Shown: positions 16,042-28,862 of the stretch, piece after piece
How the letters are laid out: each line of letters starts with the position of its first letter
Numbering within the stretch: the first letter of the stretch is position 1
From: Psychrobacter sp. AH5
Lineage (GTDB): Bacteria > Pseudomonadota > Gammaproteobacteria > Pseudomonadales > Moraxellaceae
Reading direction: 5' to 3'
DNA: 64,000 nucleotides
NCBI RefSeq assembly: GCF_040371085.1
Contig: NZ_JAMBMT010000001.1
Location: forward strand, 1,984,001 to 2,048,000
The notes under the pieces: model-generated
The model's input: the letters and a program-made list of their open reading frames with translations, nothing else
Database searches by the model: none
What the model was told of the DNA's origin: nothing
Position numbers and translations under genes: made by a program

Positions 16042-16977
16042 CTACATTTTAGCCTTTATAGTGGTCACTATTCCTGATAAAGCATAAATAATACCGATAG
16101 CTAAAATACCTACTGGGATGTCATAGATGGCGATACTAAGCACCAATACCGCTACGATCAAAGCGACAAAAGGTACTTTCTTTTTGTCAAACTCTTTAAA
16201 GCTATAGTATTTGACATTGCTAACCATCAACAGACCGCAAACAACCACCCAAGCGGCGAATAGTATGGTGATGAGACTATCGTATTGACCGACCCACTCA
16301 TTGTGATCAACCGCTACCATCACTGCTGCCGTAACTAAAATAGCAGCAAGTGGACTTGCCAGACCCACAAAGTACTTTTTATCAACAATGCCCACTTGTA
16401 CATTAAAGCGTGCTAAGCGAAAAGCGCCGCAAGCAGTAAAGACAAAAGCACAGCCTAGACCGATGCGGCCTAACGGCTCTAAGGCAAAACTATAAACCAA
16501 AATAGCCGGTGCTACGCCAAAGGCAAGCATGTCTGCTAATGAGTCATACTGCTCACCAAAAGGACTTTGCGCATTAAGCATTCTAGCTACGCGGCCATCA
16601 GCGCCGTCCAAAATAGCTGATAAAAATATCGCTAATGCTGCTTTGTAAAATTCGCCTTGAGTACTTGCTAAAATAGAATAAAAACCGGATAACAGCGATA
16701 AAGTGGTAATCAGATTAGGCGCTAGGTAAACTCCGCGGCTAACCACTTGCTGGCCTTCAGCGACTTCAGCTTCGATTACCTCAAAGGTCAGACCTTCATA
16801 GTCATCATTATCTGCTAAGCGAATATTAAACTCATGCTCATCCATAAAAGGAGGCTGAGTTGCCGCGCTATCACTGATATGATCCAAGTTATCATTGAGT
16901 GGTGGCTCAGCTTGTTTATTTGCTAAGCTGTCAGTCAAGTTATTATTAGTCTGATCTATTTTATTATCGGTACTCAT
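16042..16977 (-). CDS. pssA: CDP-diacylglycerol-serine O-phosphatidyltransferase
   Basis: The enzyme makes phosphatidylserine from CDP-diacylglycerol and serine in the inner membrane, the first step to phosphatidylethanolamine. The CDP-alcohol phosphotransferase signature is visible as DGADGRVARMLNAQSPFGEQYDSLADM, written here with its key acidic residues D, G, R, G, D and D. About six to eight membrane segments follow. The first 80 residues are a polar extension rich in Asn and Asp. I chose ATG at 16977 because AAAGAGAAG lies just upstream; the longer frame from 17013 would overlap rlmJ. It follows rlmJ closely on the same strand (10 bp gap). Confidence 0.92.
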   Translation of the reverse strand: MSTDNKIDQTNNNLTDSLANKQAEPPLNDNLDHISDSAATQPPFMDEHEFNIRLADNDDYEGLTFEVIEAEVAEGQQVVSRGVYLAPNLITTLSLLSGFYSILASTQGEFYKAALAIFLSAILDGADGRVARMLNAQSPFGEQYDSLADMLAFGVAPAILVYSFALEPLGRIGLGCAFVFTACGAFRLARFNVQVGIVDKKYFVGLASPLAAILVTAAVMVAVDHNEWVGQYDSLITILFAAWVVVCGLLMVSNVKYYSFKEFDKKKVPFVALIVAVLVLSIAIYDIPVGILAIGIIYALSGIVTTIKAKM

Positions 16978-16987
16978 AAGCTTCTCT

Positions 16988-17872
16988 TTATTCGCCCACC
17001 AGCCAGCGTACATTAGTAGCGCTATCAGGAGTCATGTTTGGAGCATCAGCAACCTTAAGAGCAGGCTGTAAGAACTTTAATATCTCACGCGCCTGATTAT
17101 CGAACTGCCAAGGCGGATTGATAATCAGCATACCAGTACCATTTAGACCAACGGCCACATCATTTGGATAGATATTAAGCTCACAAATTAGCTGACGACG
17201 CATCTCTGTCCGTTTAAGCTTTTTATAAAATAGCTCAACCGCTTCAACATTTTTGATCGGGAACCATAAAGCATAGGTGCCTTGAGGCCACTTATTATAA
17301 GAGGCCACTAACAAATCAATCAGCCGCGTAAAATCTTTATGCTCTTGCTCATAAGGCGGATCTAAAAATATCAAACCGCGACGCTCAGCGGGCGGAATCA
17401 CCGCGCGAATACCTTCAAAAGCATCGCGGTGATGAATGCCGATAGGCAGTTTATGCAGCTGATAATTAAGCGCATCGTATTCAGAAGCTTTGGCTTCAAA
17501 GGCTTCACCGCGCACGCCGCTATCAGGGTTCTTTTCAATATGGTGAGCAATCCACCATGGCGAACCAGGATAAACTTTATTATCATAAGTAAAACGCGCT
17601 TGTTTCATGCCTTCAATATAATCTTTGACAGCTGCTGGCGCTTTATCTAGATCGATATCGGTAGCTTTTAGCAAAGCTTGGATACCGCCTTTCGCCTCGC
17701 CTGTCTTACGCGCCTCTTCACTAGCCAGCGAGTAAAGTCCACGGCCGCCATAAGCATCGAGAACATAAAAAGGTTTGTTTTTTTGGCTTAACTGGTTTAA
17801 CAGTTGTACTAATAAGATATGTTTGACCACATCGGCAAAGTTACCAGCGTGGTAGGCATGTTTATAGTTCAT
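16988..17872 (-). CDS. rlmJ: 23S rRNA (adenine2030-N6)-methyltransferase
   Basis: This 294-residue enzyme of the RlmJ (DUF519/YhiR) family methylates A2030 of 23S rRNA with S-adenosylmethionine. Family features are the start MNYKHAYHAGNFADVVKH, the cofactor loop LDAYGGRGLYSL and the catalytic FLDPPYE motif. A frame extending to 18055 exists, but it would overlap the divergent gene at 18046 and its extra 61 residues lack family character. ATG at 17872 gives the standard N-terminus. It heads a short unit with pssA. Confidence 0.94.
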   Translation of the reverse strand: MNYKHAYHAGNFADVVKHILLVQLLNQLSQKNKPFYVLDAYGGRGLYSLASEEARKTGEAKGGIQALLKATDIDLDKAPAAVKDYIEGMKQARFTYDNKVYPGSPWWIAHHIEKNPDSGVRGEAFEAKASEYDALNYQLHKLPIGIHHRDAFEGIRAVIPPAERRGLIFLDPPYEQEHKDFTRLIDLLVASYNKWPQGTYALWFPIKNVEAVELFYKKLKRTEMRRQLICELNIYPNDVAVGLNGTGMLIINPPWQFDNQAREILKFLQPALKVADAPNMTPDSATNVRWLVGE

Positions 17873-18045
17873 AGTCTCAAAATTTTGAATAGGAAAAATT
17901 GCATCTATGGTAGCATAGACGGAGTAAAAGATATCAGTGCTTTTAGTAATGGTTTTGGTAATTGAACGGTGAGTGATAAGTGCCTGATCCCAATACTGAC
18001 TCCAACAACTGATGCAATCCGTAGCTTTATCGATAGGAGGAGCAG

Positions 18046-20102
<2,057 letters not shown>

Positions 20103-20114
20103 CTCTATTGAATA

Positions 20115-20140
20115 GGTGGGTTACACTTGGCTAACCCACC
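20115..20140. repeat. REP-like hairpin after dapE
   Basis: GGTGGGTTA at 20115-20123 pairs perfectly with TAACCCACC at 20132-20140 across an eight-base loop. The sequence resembles the palindromic GGTGGGTTA...TAACCCACC elements scattered in many bacterial genomes. It has no strong T run, so it is a weak terminator at best. It is the only copy I see in this window. Confidence 0.55.
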
Positions 20141-20179
20141 CTATGTGATCTTAAAATATCTAAATTCTTTTTATTAAAT

Positions 20180-20743
20180 TTACTTAATCCCAATATAAAG
20201 ATCCACTTGTCCAAACTCCAAATTACCGCCGATATAATGCTCAAAATCGACATTATAAGTGCGGGTGTGTTCGCAGTCTGGATTATGGAAATACTCCCAC
20301 GCCTTCTCCCACGCATTCATCACGGTATTAGGCATTCTACCCTCTTCGGTAAATACTAGATATCTGCCTTCTGGGATAGTGACCGTTATTACATCGCTAC
20401 CATGAGCGGCGCTCAGGATATTCTCAGGACTCAGCACATTGCTATCTTTGCTATGATCTTCGTTGCTATTTTTATCGCCATCCTCACCTTTTTCAGCTTC
20501 ACTCTCTACTTTCCAACTAGCGACCACATCGAAAGCACCAACTAAATCCTCACTCTCATAATTCTGATAAACACCGTAAATATCCTCACCATCATTAAGG
20601 TGACTAACGTGGTTTTGGTAGAACTTTTGCCACAGTCTGCCAAGCTTGGCAGTTTCATGGCTGATCTCAGCGTTATTAGTCGTGCGAGTGCTGATACCTT
20701 TACAAACTATCGCTGTCGATAGCTCTTTGACTTGTGAACTCAT
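20180..20743 (-). CDS. GyrI-like/AraC effector-binding domain protein
   Basis: This 187-residue protein resembles stand-alone effector-binding (GyrI-like, integron-associated) proteins. Visible family features are the strand pattern around the N-terminal ELSTAIVCKGIST, LGRLWQKFYQN, the IPEGRYLVFTEEG segment, and the C-terminal FEHYIGG and VDLYIGIK. A Glu/Asp/Ser-rich insert of about 30 residues sits at about 82-112. Such proteins bind small ligands and lack a DNA-binding domain. The ligand is unknown. It lies 57 bp downstream of iscX on the same strand. Confidence 0.8.
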   Translation of the reverse strand: MSSQVKELSTAIVCKGISTRTTNNAEISHETAKLGRLWQKFYQNHVSHLNDGEDIYGVYQNYESEDLVGAFDVVASWKVESEAEKGEDGDKNSNEDHSKDSNVLSPENILSAAHGSDVITVTIPEGRYLVFTEEGRMPNTVMNAWEKAWEYFHNPDCEHTRTYNVDFEHYIGGNLEFGQVDLYIGIK

Positions 20744-20800
20744 AGTATTTCCTGATGGATTAGAGGGAGGATTAAAGTTAGTTTGGACTATAAAATCAGA

Positions 20801-21010
20801 TTAATCCGCTTCATCTATCCAATTCATCTGAATCGCCTCTAAGATACCTTCGTTTGATTTTTGTGGATCATCATCAAAGCCCTCAAGCTCTGTCACCCAG
20901 CGATGCAAATCAGTGAAACGAATGTACTGTGGATCGGTCTCAGGGAACTTCTCATATAGCTCGATAGCGATATCTAAGCTATCGGTCCATTTTAACTTTT
21001 GTGGAGTCAT
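20801..21010 (-). CDS. iscX: Fe-S cluster assembly protein IscX
   Basis: This 69-residue acidic protein matches IscX (YfhJ) along its full length: [38 protein letters not shown] and a WIDEAD end. IscX binds IscS and iron and modulates iron-sulphur cluster assembly. It usually closes the isc operon; here it stands apart, between a thioesterase-like gene and a GyrI-like gene. Confidence 0.95.
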   Translation of the reverse strand: MTPQKLKWTDSLDIAIELYEKFPETDPQYIRFTDLHRWVTELEGFDDDPQKSNEGILEAIQMNWIDEAD

Positions 21011-21200
21011 AGTAGATCCTTAATTAGGGTTATAAAGTTGATACGCCCTATCCTAACAAAATTCACTCACCGATTGTATAGGCAAAGTAGATAGATAAAT
21101 TATCTGGTAGCAATATTGGTTATTACAGGGTGCTTTTTAAGCACCGTTAGTTGAATGCAAATAATCACGGGTGTATGGAACGCGCCCTATATGCTTAACT

Positions 21201-21740
21201 TTAGTTATCCTCTTTGGATTTAACCGCGACTTGGTGTTTATTCCAACTATTAATCACCGCTGTCAACTGCTCATCCATCATATCTAAGATATCCGGGGTA
21301 CATTTATTACCTCGATTATCCTTTAATACAAACTTGGTCATACCGACAGCCATCAGTTGGCTTTTGACAAAAAAGCGGTTTTCAAAATACACATACTTAT
21401 TGTCCCATCCTGCAAGCTCGCTACTAAGCGTCATTTTATCCAAAAACTTAATCTCTTTTAGATAAACCATCTCTTGCATAGCAATCACCCAATCTAAGGT
21501 TTTGATACCTTTTTTATGACAGCAGGCTATCAGCCATTGCGTCACGTTAATCTCGATAAAACACAGGTAGCGATAGTTGGGTAGATGATCCCGAAAGCCC
21601 ATATCATGAGGTAAGACTCGATAATGACGAACCACGGGTGTGTTTAGGGTGTCTTTGCTCAGTTGCGGGCTGACGGACTGCCGCTTTAGCTGCTGCTGCA
21701 ATAAACCATACATAATAAAGAAACGAATCAACATATTCAT
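21201..21740 (-). CDS. Hotdog-fold thioesterase-like protein
   Basis: This 179-residue protein resembles acyl-CoA thioesterases of the 4-hydroxybenzoyl-CoA/THEM6-like group. The hotdog pattern is visible as YRVLPHDMGFRDHLPNYRY, a helix, a strand region with EIKFLDKMTLSSELAGWDNKYVY and FFVKSQLMAVGMTKF. The start is hydrophobic (about 3-17) and could be a membrane anchor. The substrate is unknown. It lies downstream of the pnt genes but beyond a terminator. Confidence 0.7.
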   Translation of the reverse strand: MNMLIRFFIMYGLLQQQLKRQSVSPQLSKDTLNTPVVRHYRVLPHDMGFRDHLPNYRYLCFIEINVTQWLIACCHKKGIKTLDWVIAMQEMVYLKEIKFLDKMTLSSELAGWDNKYVYFENRFFVKSQLMAVGMTKFVLKDNRGNKCTPDILDMMDEQLTAVINSWNKHQVAVKSKEDN

Positions 21741-21802
21741 AAGGGAGTCTCTTAACGATTATATTTGTATTTTATAAAGATAACTGCGCCATACCATAAC
21801 GC

Positions 21803-21829
21803 AAAAAAAGCCACCTAAGTGACTTTTTT
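21803..21829. terminator. Terminator after pntB
   Basis: A hairpin of about 10 bp (AAAAAGCCAC with GTGACTTTTT, one wobble pair) and a CTAA loop is flanked by A and T runs on both sides. It lies 31 bp beyond the pntB stop, so it ends the pnt operon on the minus strand. Confidence 0.85.
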
Positions 21830-21859
21830 ATCAACAGCTTAGTAATCATTAACGATTAA

Positions 21860-23260
21860 CTAGTGACCGCCGCCATTGATACTGCGTACCATCTCTTCAA
21901 CCATTTTTTTGGCATCACCAAAGATCATCATGGTTTTATCCATATAAAATAGACTGTTATCAAGACCAGCGTAACCAGTACTCATTGAGCGCTTAATGAC
22001 CATCACTGTTTGCGCTTTAGTCACTTCTAAAATCGGCATACCAAAGATGGGTGAGCTAGGATCATCTTTTGCCGATGGGTTAACGACATCATTGGCACCG
22101 ATAACGAGTACTACATCAGTGCTGGCAAAGTCGGAGTTAATCTCATCCATCTCCATAATATCGTCATACGGGACGTCAGCTTCGGCCAATAGGACGTTCA
22201 TATGACCTGGCATACGACCAGCGACCGGGTGAATTGCGAAGCGCACGTTAACGCCCTCAGATTTTAGTAGCTCATATAACTCTTTGACAGCGTTTTGTGC
22301 GCGGCCTTGTGCCATGCCATAACCTGGGACGATAATCACGTCGCTAGCATTAGACATCAAAAAGCCTGCGTCTTCTGCTGAGCCTGACTTATAATTCTTT
22401 GGCGCGCCATCATCCGCGCCGCCCGCTACTGCGGCACTACCTATACCGCCGAATAAGACGTTAATCAATGAGCGGTTCATCGCTTTACACATAATGTAAG
22501 ATAGAATCGCCCCTGAGGAGCCTACTAGGGAGCCTGCAATAATAAGCATCGAGTTGCCAAGGGTAAAACCGATACCCGCTGCCGCCCAGCCTGAGAAGGA
22601 GTTCAATAAGGACACGACTACTGGCATATCACCGCCACCAATTGGCGCAATCCACATCCAACCAAAAAGGATAGCGATTACGGTCATCGCATAAAATGCC
22701 GGCAATGAATCAGTGACAAAGTACAGAGCACCAAAGCCTAGCATAGCGATAAACAATAGCGCTTGTACGGGCTTGACCCAGCTACCATTGACAGTTTTCG
22801 CCCAGCTTTTTGCCGCAAGTTTACCAAAAGCAAAGACTGAGGCTGAGAAGGTAATAGCACCGATAAAGCAACCAATAAATAGCTCTACACGGGCCACCGC
22901 GCCATGCTCTTGCTCTGTATGTAACACTGTCGCTAGGGCAATGGCTACTGCGGCAAGGCCGACTAAAGAGTGCATCAGAGCGACTGTTTCTGGCATTTGT
23001 GTCATCGCTACAGTTTTTGATTTCCAAATACCAACCGCCGCTCCTAAGACCATAGCACCAATAATCATCCACAGGACAGGCCCTTCGGCTAGGAAAAAAG
23101 TAGTAATGACCGCAATTGCCATCGCTACCATACCCATACGATTACCGCGAATAGCAGTCTTTGGGCTAGAGAGTCCACGTAAGGTTAAGACAAAAAGAAT
23201 AGCGCCCACTAAATAAAACCAATCGGCATTAGTGGCAATCATTGTTGAAAAATCGCTCAT
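21860..23260 (-). CDS. pntB: NAD(P) transhydrogenase subunit beta
   Basis: This 466-residue inner-membrane protein is the NADP(H)-binding subunit of proton-translocating transhydrogenase. About eight to nine membrane segments occupy residues 1-270. The C-terminal soluble domain has the NADP-binding [13 protein letters not shown] motif, [19 protein letters not shown] and [14 protein letters not shown]. Its start overlaps the stop of pntA2 by four bases (ATGA), which points to translational coupling. It is the last gene of the operon. Confidence 0.97.
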   Translation of the reverse strand: MSDFSTMIATNADWFYLVGAILFVLTLRGLSSPKTAIRGNRMGMVAMAIAVITTFFLAEGPVLWMIIGAMVLGAAVGIWKSKTVAMTQMPETVALMHSLVGLAAVAIALATVLHTEQEHGAVARVELFIGCFIGAITFSASVFAFGKLAAKSWAKTVNGSWVKPVQALLFIAMLGFGALYFVTDSLPAFYAMTVIAILFGWMWIAPIGGGDMPVVVSLLNSFSGWAAAGIGFTLGNSMLIIAGSLVGSSGAILSYIMCKAMNRSLINVLFGGIGSAAVAGGADDGAPKNYKSGSAEDAGFLMSNASDVIIVPGYGMAQGRAQNAVKELYELLKSEGVNVRFAIHPVAGRMPGHMNVLLAEADVPYDDIMEMDEINSDFASTDVVLVIGANDVVNPSAKDDPSSPIFGMPILEVTKAQTVMVIKRSMSTGYAGLDNSLFYMDKTMMIFGDAKKMVEEMVRSINGGGH

Positions 23261-23637
23261 ACATTGCCTCCGTCAGTAGTCTCAGTCGCCGCTACTTTTT
23301 TGGGTTTAGGTTTGAACATAGATAGCATACGCTCCGTCACTGAAAAACCACCGAAGATATTAATACTGGCTAAAAATACGGCAAAGGCTCCAAGCAAGCT
23401 GGTGGGCGTAAATACTGAACCATCAATGACCACAGTCTGTAGCATTGCACCTACGATTACGATACTCGATAGCGCGTTGGTCACTGCCATAAGTGGAGTA
23501 TGCAGAGCTGGGGTCACGCCCCACACGACGTAATATCCCACAAAAATAGCGAGTACGAATACGGTAAAAATTGCTACGAATGGCGTGCTAGCCATAGCCG
23601 CACCGGTAGGGGCCGCGGCAAAAATAGTGGCAATCAT
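23257..23637 (-). CDS. pntA2: NAD(P) transhydrogenase subunit alpha, membrane part
   Basis: This 126-residue protein corresponds to the membrane domain at the C-terminus of the E. coli alpha subunit. It has three to four hydrophobic segments and the family stretch [27 protein letters not shown], seen here in a conserved position. As in Rhodospirillum and Acinetobacter, the alpha subunit is encoded by two genes. The next gene, pntB, starts within its stop codon. Confidence 0.95.
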   Translation of the reverse strand: MIATIFAAAPTGAAMASTPFVAIFTVFVLAIFVGYYVVWGVTPALHTPLMAVTNALSSIVIVGAMLQTVVIDGSVFTPTSLLGAFAVFLASINIFGGFSVTERMLSMFKPKPKKVAATETTDGGNV

Positions 23638-23706
23638 CTTATCCTCCTAAAATTTATTCATTACTAGCAAATTCATTATTGAGTCAAAAAGGACTTAAGG
23701 TATAAG

Positions 23707-24894
23707 TTAACGCTTAGCGAGTCGCACTTGACCTTCGTGAGTCACGGCTAAAGCGCCTTGAATCTCATCGTCCATGTCTAAATGCAGTGCCAGTGTATTT
23801 GGCGTATTTGACATAGTCTCGGTACTAGTCTTTTCTGTAGTGTCAGCCTTATCTTTAGCGATCAAAGTAGTGATAAAGTTCACTAAATTATTGGCGTAAA
23901 GATCTGAGGACTGCGCCGCTAGCTGCGATGGAATATTAGCCGCACCAACGATGCGTACGCCATTATCGGTAGTAATAGTTTGATCAGCGATGACACCTTC
24001 GACGTTACCGCCTGTGCCTGCCGCCATATCGATTAATACTGAGCCGGCTTTCATTTTATCGAGCGTGGCTTTATGCACTAAACGCGGCGCTTGACGACCA
24101 GGGATTTGCGCTGTCGTAATGACAATATCAGCGGCGCTTAGCGCTTTATCGACCACTGTCGCCTGATCTTTCATATACTGCTCTGATGGCGTCCAAGCAT
24201 AACCGCCGGTGGATTTAGCCTTTTCAGCTTCCTCTGCGCTCATTGGTACCTCTAGCCATTTACCGCCCAATGACTCTACTTGCTCGCGAGCAGTTGGTCG
24301 CAGATCACTAGCTTCGACGACCGCGCCTAAACGCTTGGCCGTAGCGATAGCCTGTAAGCCTGCCACCCCAACCCCTAAGATCACGACTTTGGCAGGCTTG
24401 ACGGTACCCGCTGAGGTCATAAACATCGGGAAGGGTCGCGAGTACTCGTTAGCTGCTATCAGTACCGCCTTATAACCGGCAAGGTTGGCTTGTGAAGATA
24501 AGACATCCATATTTTGGGCGCGAGATAAAGTACGAGGCAATAGCTCCATCGCATAAGCAGTCGCACCTTTAGCGGCGTATGTCTCTAGCTGAGTATTACG
24601 ATAAGGATCAAGCATACCGATGACAATTTGACCGGCGGTTAATTGCTCAGTAACACTAGCAGGCAAATCATGGACGGTGGTAATAATTTGCGCCTGATTA
24701 ACGACATCACTGCTACTATTAGCAATATCAGCTCCAGCCGCTTGATAGCTCTCATCGGTATAGTAAGCCGCTTGACCTGCACCTGACTGTATGATGACTT
24801 CAAACCCAAGCTTCCGTAGCTTTTTTACCGCATCTGGGGTTAGTGCTACGCGGCTCTCTTGTGTGCTGTCTGCACTGATAACACCGATTTTCAT
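23707..24894 (-). CDS. pntA1: NAD(P) transhydrogenase subunit alpha, NAD-binding part
   Basis: This 395-residue soluble subunit binds NAD(H). It has an alanine dehydrogenase/PNT N-terminal domain (VALTPDAVKKLRKLGFEV) and the NAD-binding GVGVAGLQAIATAKRLGA motif followed by EASDLRP. The mobile loop region WLEVPMSAEEAEKAKSTGGYA and TAQIPGRQAPRL are also present. A polar linker of about 30 residues near 345-375 is less conserved. It is the first gene of pntA1-pntA2-pntB. The complex couples hydride transfer to proton movement and supplies NADPH. Confidence 0.96.
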   Translation of the reverse strand: MKIGVISADSTQESRVALTPDAVKKLRKLGFEVIIQSGAGQAAYYTDESYQAAGADIANSSSDVVNQAQIITTVHDLPASVTEQLTAGQIVIGMLDPYRNTQLETYAAKGATAYAMELLPRTLSRAQNMDVLSSQANLAGYKAVLIAANEYSRPFPMFMTSAGTVKPAKVVILGVGVAGLQAIATAKRLGAVVEASDLRPTAREQVESLGGKWLEVPMSAEEAEKAKSTGGYAWTPSEQYMKDQATVVDKALSAADIVITTAQIPGRQAPRLVHKATLDKMKAGSVLIDMAAGTGGNVEGVIADQTITTDNGVRIVGAANIPSQLAAQSSDLYANNLVNFITTLIAKDKADTTEKTSTETMSNTPNTLALHLDMDDEIQGALAVTHEGQVRLAKR

Positions 24895-25369
24895 ACTGTC
24901 TCCTTGCCTTTGAATACATGACTCGCGATATGTTTTTTTTAATATATAAGCGCTATATAAAAAATTCCTGCTTAGCGCTTACTCTTGTAGTAATACGTTG
25001 AGCAAAGACTATCAATTCTATGAATGATAATAGCGTTTTCATCATCTATTTTTATTATAGAGATATCATCGCCTACCTTTCATTGTTTAATGATGACTCA
25101 TAAGTAAATAAAAAGTTAAGCGTAAAGCTTTAGCTATAACTTTTATGATTATAAGCATAATTATTTTGACTATTTATGCTTATTTTTAATAACGATATAA
25201 TCTTAATGGCATACATTATTAATAAGGTCAAAAAAGGCCTGCCCGGTATTATTGACACCATGACTTACTGGCCTAATCTTTATGCTATGGTAAGGTTAAT
25301 TTATGACTGGTTTCATCACACTCTAATAAAAATACCGTCAAATAACACCAACCTCTAAAAGGAAAACTC
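24895..25369. other. Divergent intergenic region between pntA1 and yaaA
   Basis: These 475 bp are AT-rich and must contain promoters for both flanking genes. A 60-codon frame at 25176-25358 has no credible ribosome binding site or family resemblance. I see no hairpin, RNA gene or mobile element. Confidence 0.6.
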
Positions 25370-26158
25370 ATGTACTTTGTACTCTCTCCAGCCAAATCAT
25401 TAAATGAAACGGACGCTGTACCATTGAACCTTGGCAATTACTATAGTCAGCCCATCCTAATTGAACACTCAGCAGAATTGATCAAAACCCTCAAGGCCAA
25501 AGACCCTATCGACTTGCAAGAGTTAATGAGTATCTCCGCTGATTTGGCGCAGCTAAATGCTCAGCGTAATCAAGCTTGGCAGATGCCTCATGACTCTGAC
25601 AATGCCAAGCCTGCGGCATATCTATTTGATGGCGATGTCTATACTGGACTTGATAGCTACAATATGGATAAAGAAACCATGCTGTATCTCAATGAGCATT
25701 TAGGGATTTTGTCAGGACTATACGGCCTACTAAAGCCGTTAGATCTCATGCAGCCCTACCGCTTAGAGATGGGCACCAAACTAAAAAACGAGCGCGGCGA
25801 TACTCTCTATGAGTTTTGGGGCGAGCAAATCACTGATACTATCAATAAGCAAATGGCCGATAGCGATGATAAGGTGTTAGTAAATTTAGCTTCTAATGAA
25901 TACTTCAAAGCGATTAAGAAAAAATCGCTGGACGCGCAGATTATCACCCCAAGATTTGAAGATGAGAAGAATGGTCAATATAAAGTCATTAGCTTTTATG
26001 CCAAAAAAGCGCGAGGCTTGATGGTGAAATATGCCGCCGATAATAAGCTAACCAAAGCTGAGCAGCTAAAGAAGTTTGATTTAGCAGGCTATTATTATGT
26101 CGATGAAATATCTGACGATAGCACTTGGACTTTTAGGCGGGATGAGGCGGATCAGTAA
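25370..26158 (+). CDS. yaaA: Peroxide stress protein YaaA (UPF0246)
   Basis: This 262-residue protein matches YaaA along its length: MYFVLSPAKSLNE at the start, AYLFDGDVYTGLDSY, GLLKPLDLMQPYRLEMG, VNLASNEYFKAI and VISFYAKKARGLM. In E. coli YaaA lowers free iron and protects DNA under peroxide stress. A ribosome binding site (AAAGGA) lies before the ATG. Confidence 0.96.
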   Translation: MYFVLSPAKSLNETDAVPLNLGNYYSQPILIEHSAELIKTLKAKDPIDLQELMSISADLAQLNAQRNQAWQMPHDSDNAKPAAYLFDGDVYTGLDSYNMDKETMLYLNEHLGILSGLYGLLKPLDLMQPYRLEMGTKLKNERGDTLYEFWGEQITDTINKQMADSDDKVLVNLASNEYFKAIKKKSLDAQIITPRFEDEKNGQYKVISFYAKKARGLMVKYAADNKLTKAEQLKKFDLAGYYYVDEISDDSTWTFRRDEADQ

Positions 26159-26174
26159 ATAGATCACGAAGAAA

Positions 26175-26219
26175 AGATTTTTAGAACCTATCTTTTTAGA
26201 AGCTATCTTTTTAGAACAT
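26175..26219. repeat. Three tandem 15-bp repeats after yaaA
   Basis: The unit is ATCTTTTTAGAA plus three bases. Copies lie at 26175-26189, 26190-26204 and 26205-26219, with small differences. They sit between the yaaA stop and the shared terminator, outside any coding frame. Confidence 0.7.
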
Positions 26220-26235
26220 ATAATGTTTTAGCCAT

Positions 26236-26277
26236 AAAAAACCCCGATAAGCTAAAGCCTATCAGGGTTCTGTTTTT
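26236..26277. terminator. Terminator shared by yaaA and groEL
   Basis: A stem of about 13 bp with two imperfect pairs (AACCCCGATAAGC with GCCTATCAGGGTT) and a TAAA loop is flanked by A and T runs. It lies between convergent genes and can serve both strands. Confidence 0.85.
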
Positions 26278-26310
26278 CTAACTGCTAAGCATTACAGGTG
26301 AATGAGCTAA

Positions 26311-27978
<1,668 letters not shown>

Positions 27979-28047
27979 TTATTTTAGTTAATGTGATATC
28001 AATTCGTTCGAATACTTTAATACCAATCAAGGTATGAGGTTTTGAGA

Positions 28048-28338
28048 TTAACCTTCTAGTACGCCTAATACATCAGACTCTTTCATAATAAGTAATTCTT
28101 CGCCATCAACTTTTACCGTTTGACCAGCATACTGACCGAACAAGACTTTATCGCCTACTTTTACATCTAGCGCACGAGTCTCACCATTGTCACGGACTTG
28201 ACCATTACCAGTCGCGAGCACCTCACCTTGTGACGGCTTTTCTTGCGCTGAACCTGGCAATAAAATGCCGCCAGCCGTTTTTGTCTCTTCTTCTATGCGG
28301 CGCACAACGATACGATCATGTAAAGGACGGATATTCAT
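28048..28338 (-). CDS. groES: Co-chaperonin GroES (10 kDa)
   Basis: This 96-residue protein caps the GroEL ring. It has the family start [14 protein letters not shown], the mobile loop with [11 protein letters not shown], and [11 protein letters not shown]. It is the first gene of the groES-groEL operon and lies about 170 bp downstream of a heat-shock promoter. Confidence 0.99.
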   Translation of the reverse strand: MNIRPLHDRIVVRRIEEETKTAGGILLPGSAQEKPSQGEVLATGNGQVRDNGETRALDVKVGDKVLFGQYAGQTVKVDGEELLIMKESDVLGVLEG

Positions 28339-28504
28339 CGATATGACTCCAAAAGGTTGATTAAAATTAAGGGTTTATAAGGTCTCAATAGACTTGCGCC
28401 CAAACCAAATGATAAAGCTTGATCATTAACCTTAATCATGAACTTAGTTATTAAAAATCAGCTAAAAATTCGTTCAAGTACAAGCTTTGAGCTTGTTACA
28501 AAAA

Positions 28505-28531
28505 GTGGGGGCAGTGCAGTATCGCTTCAAG
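28505..28531 (-). promoter_or_regulatory. Sigma-32 (RpoH)-type promoter of groES-groEL
   Basis: On the minus strand CTTGAAG (28525-28531) and CCCCCAC (28505-28511) are separated by 13 bp. This fits the RpoH consensus CTTGAAA and CCCCAT. It lies about 167 bp upstream of the groES start. The rest of the 524-bp gap (28339-28862) shows no gene. Confidence 0.8.
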
Positions 28532-28862
28532 GGTAAAGCCCAAAAATTTACAGGATTAATGACAATAAAAAGTTATCAATAGAGGCGTAGTAGCAACTTA
28601 GCTGACAGCTTGTTACTTAGCTTGAGTGATTAAAGCTTTGAGGTAACATTGGCTACAAGAGGCAAACGTATGATTTGAGGGCTACTCTTGAAAATGTAAC
28701 AAGGTATGACCATCATAAGGGTTAGTCATCGAACAAACCCTATTTATAAAAATATGGGTCACAAAAACAATAGTTATTAAAATAAATAAGCGACTAGGAA
28801 AAATATTAGCATTGGCTTCACCGTCAGCTCCTATCTACCTATTTCATTATTAAGGATTATCC

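Noticed and set aside
25176..25358. Sixty-codon frame before yaaA
   Set aside because: No ribosome binding site, no family resemblance, and it lies in the promoter region of yaaA.
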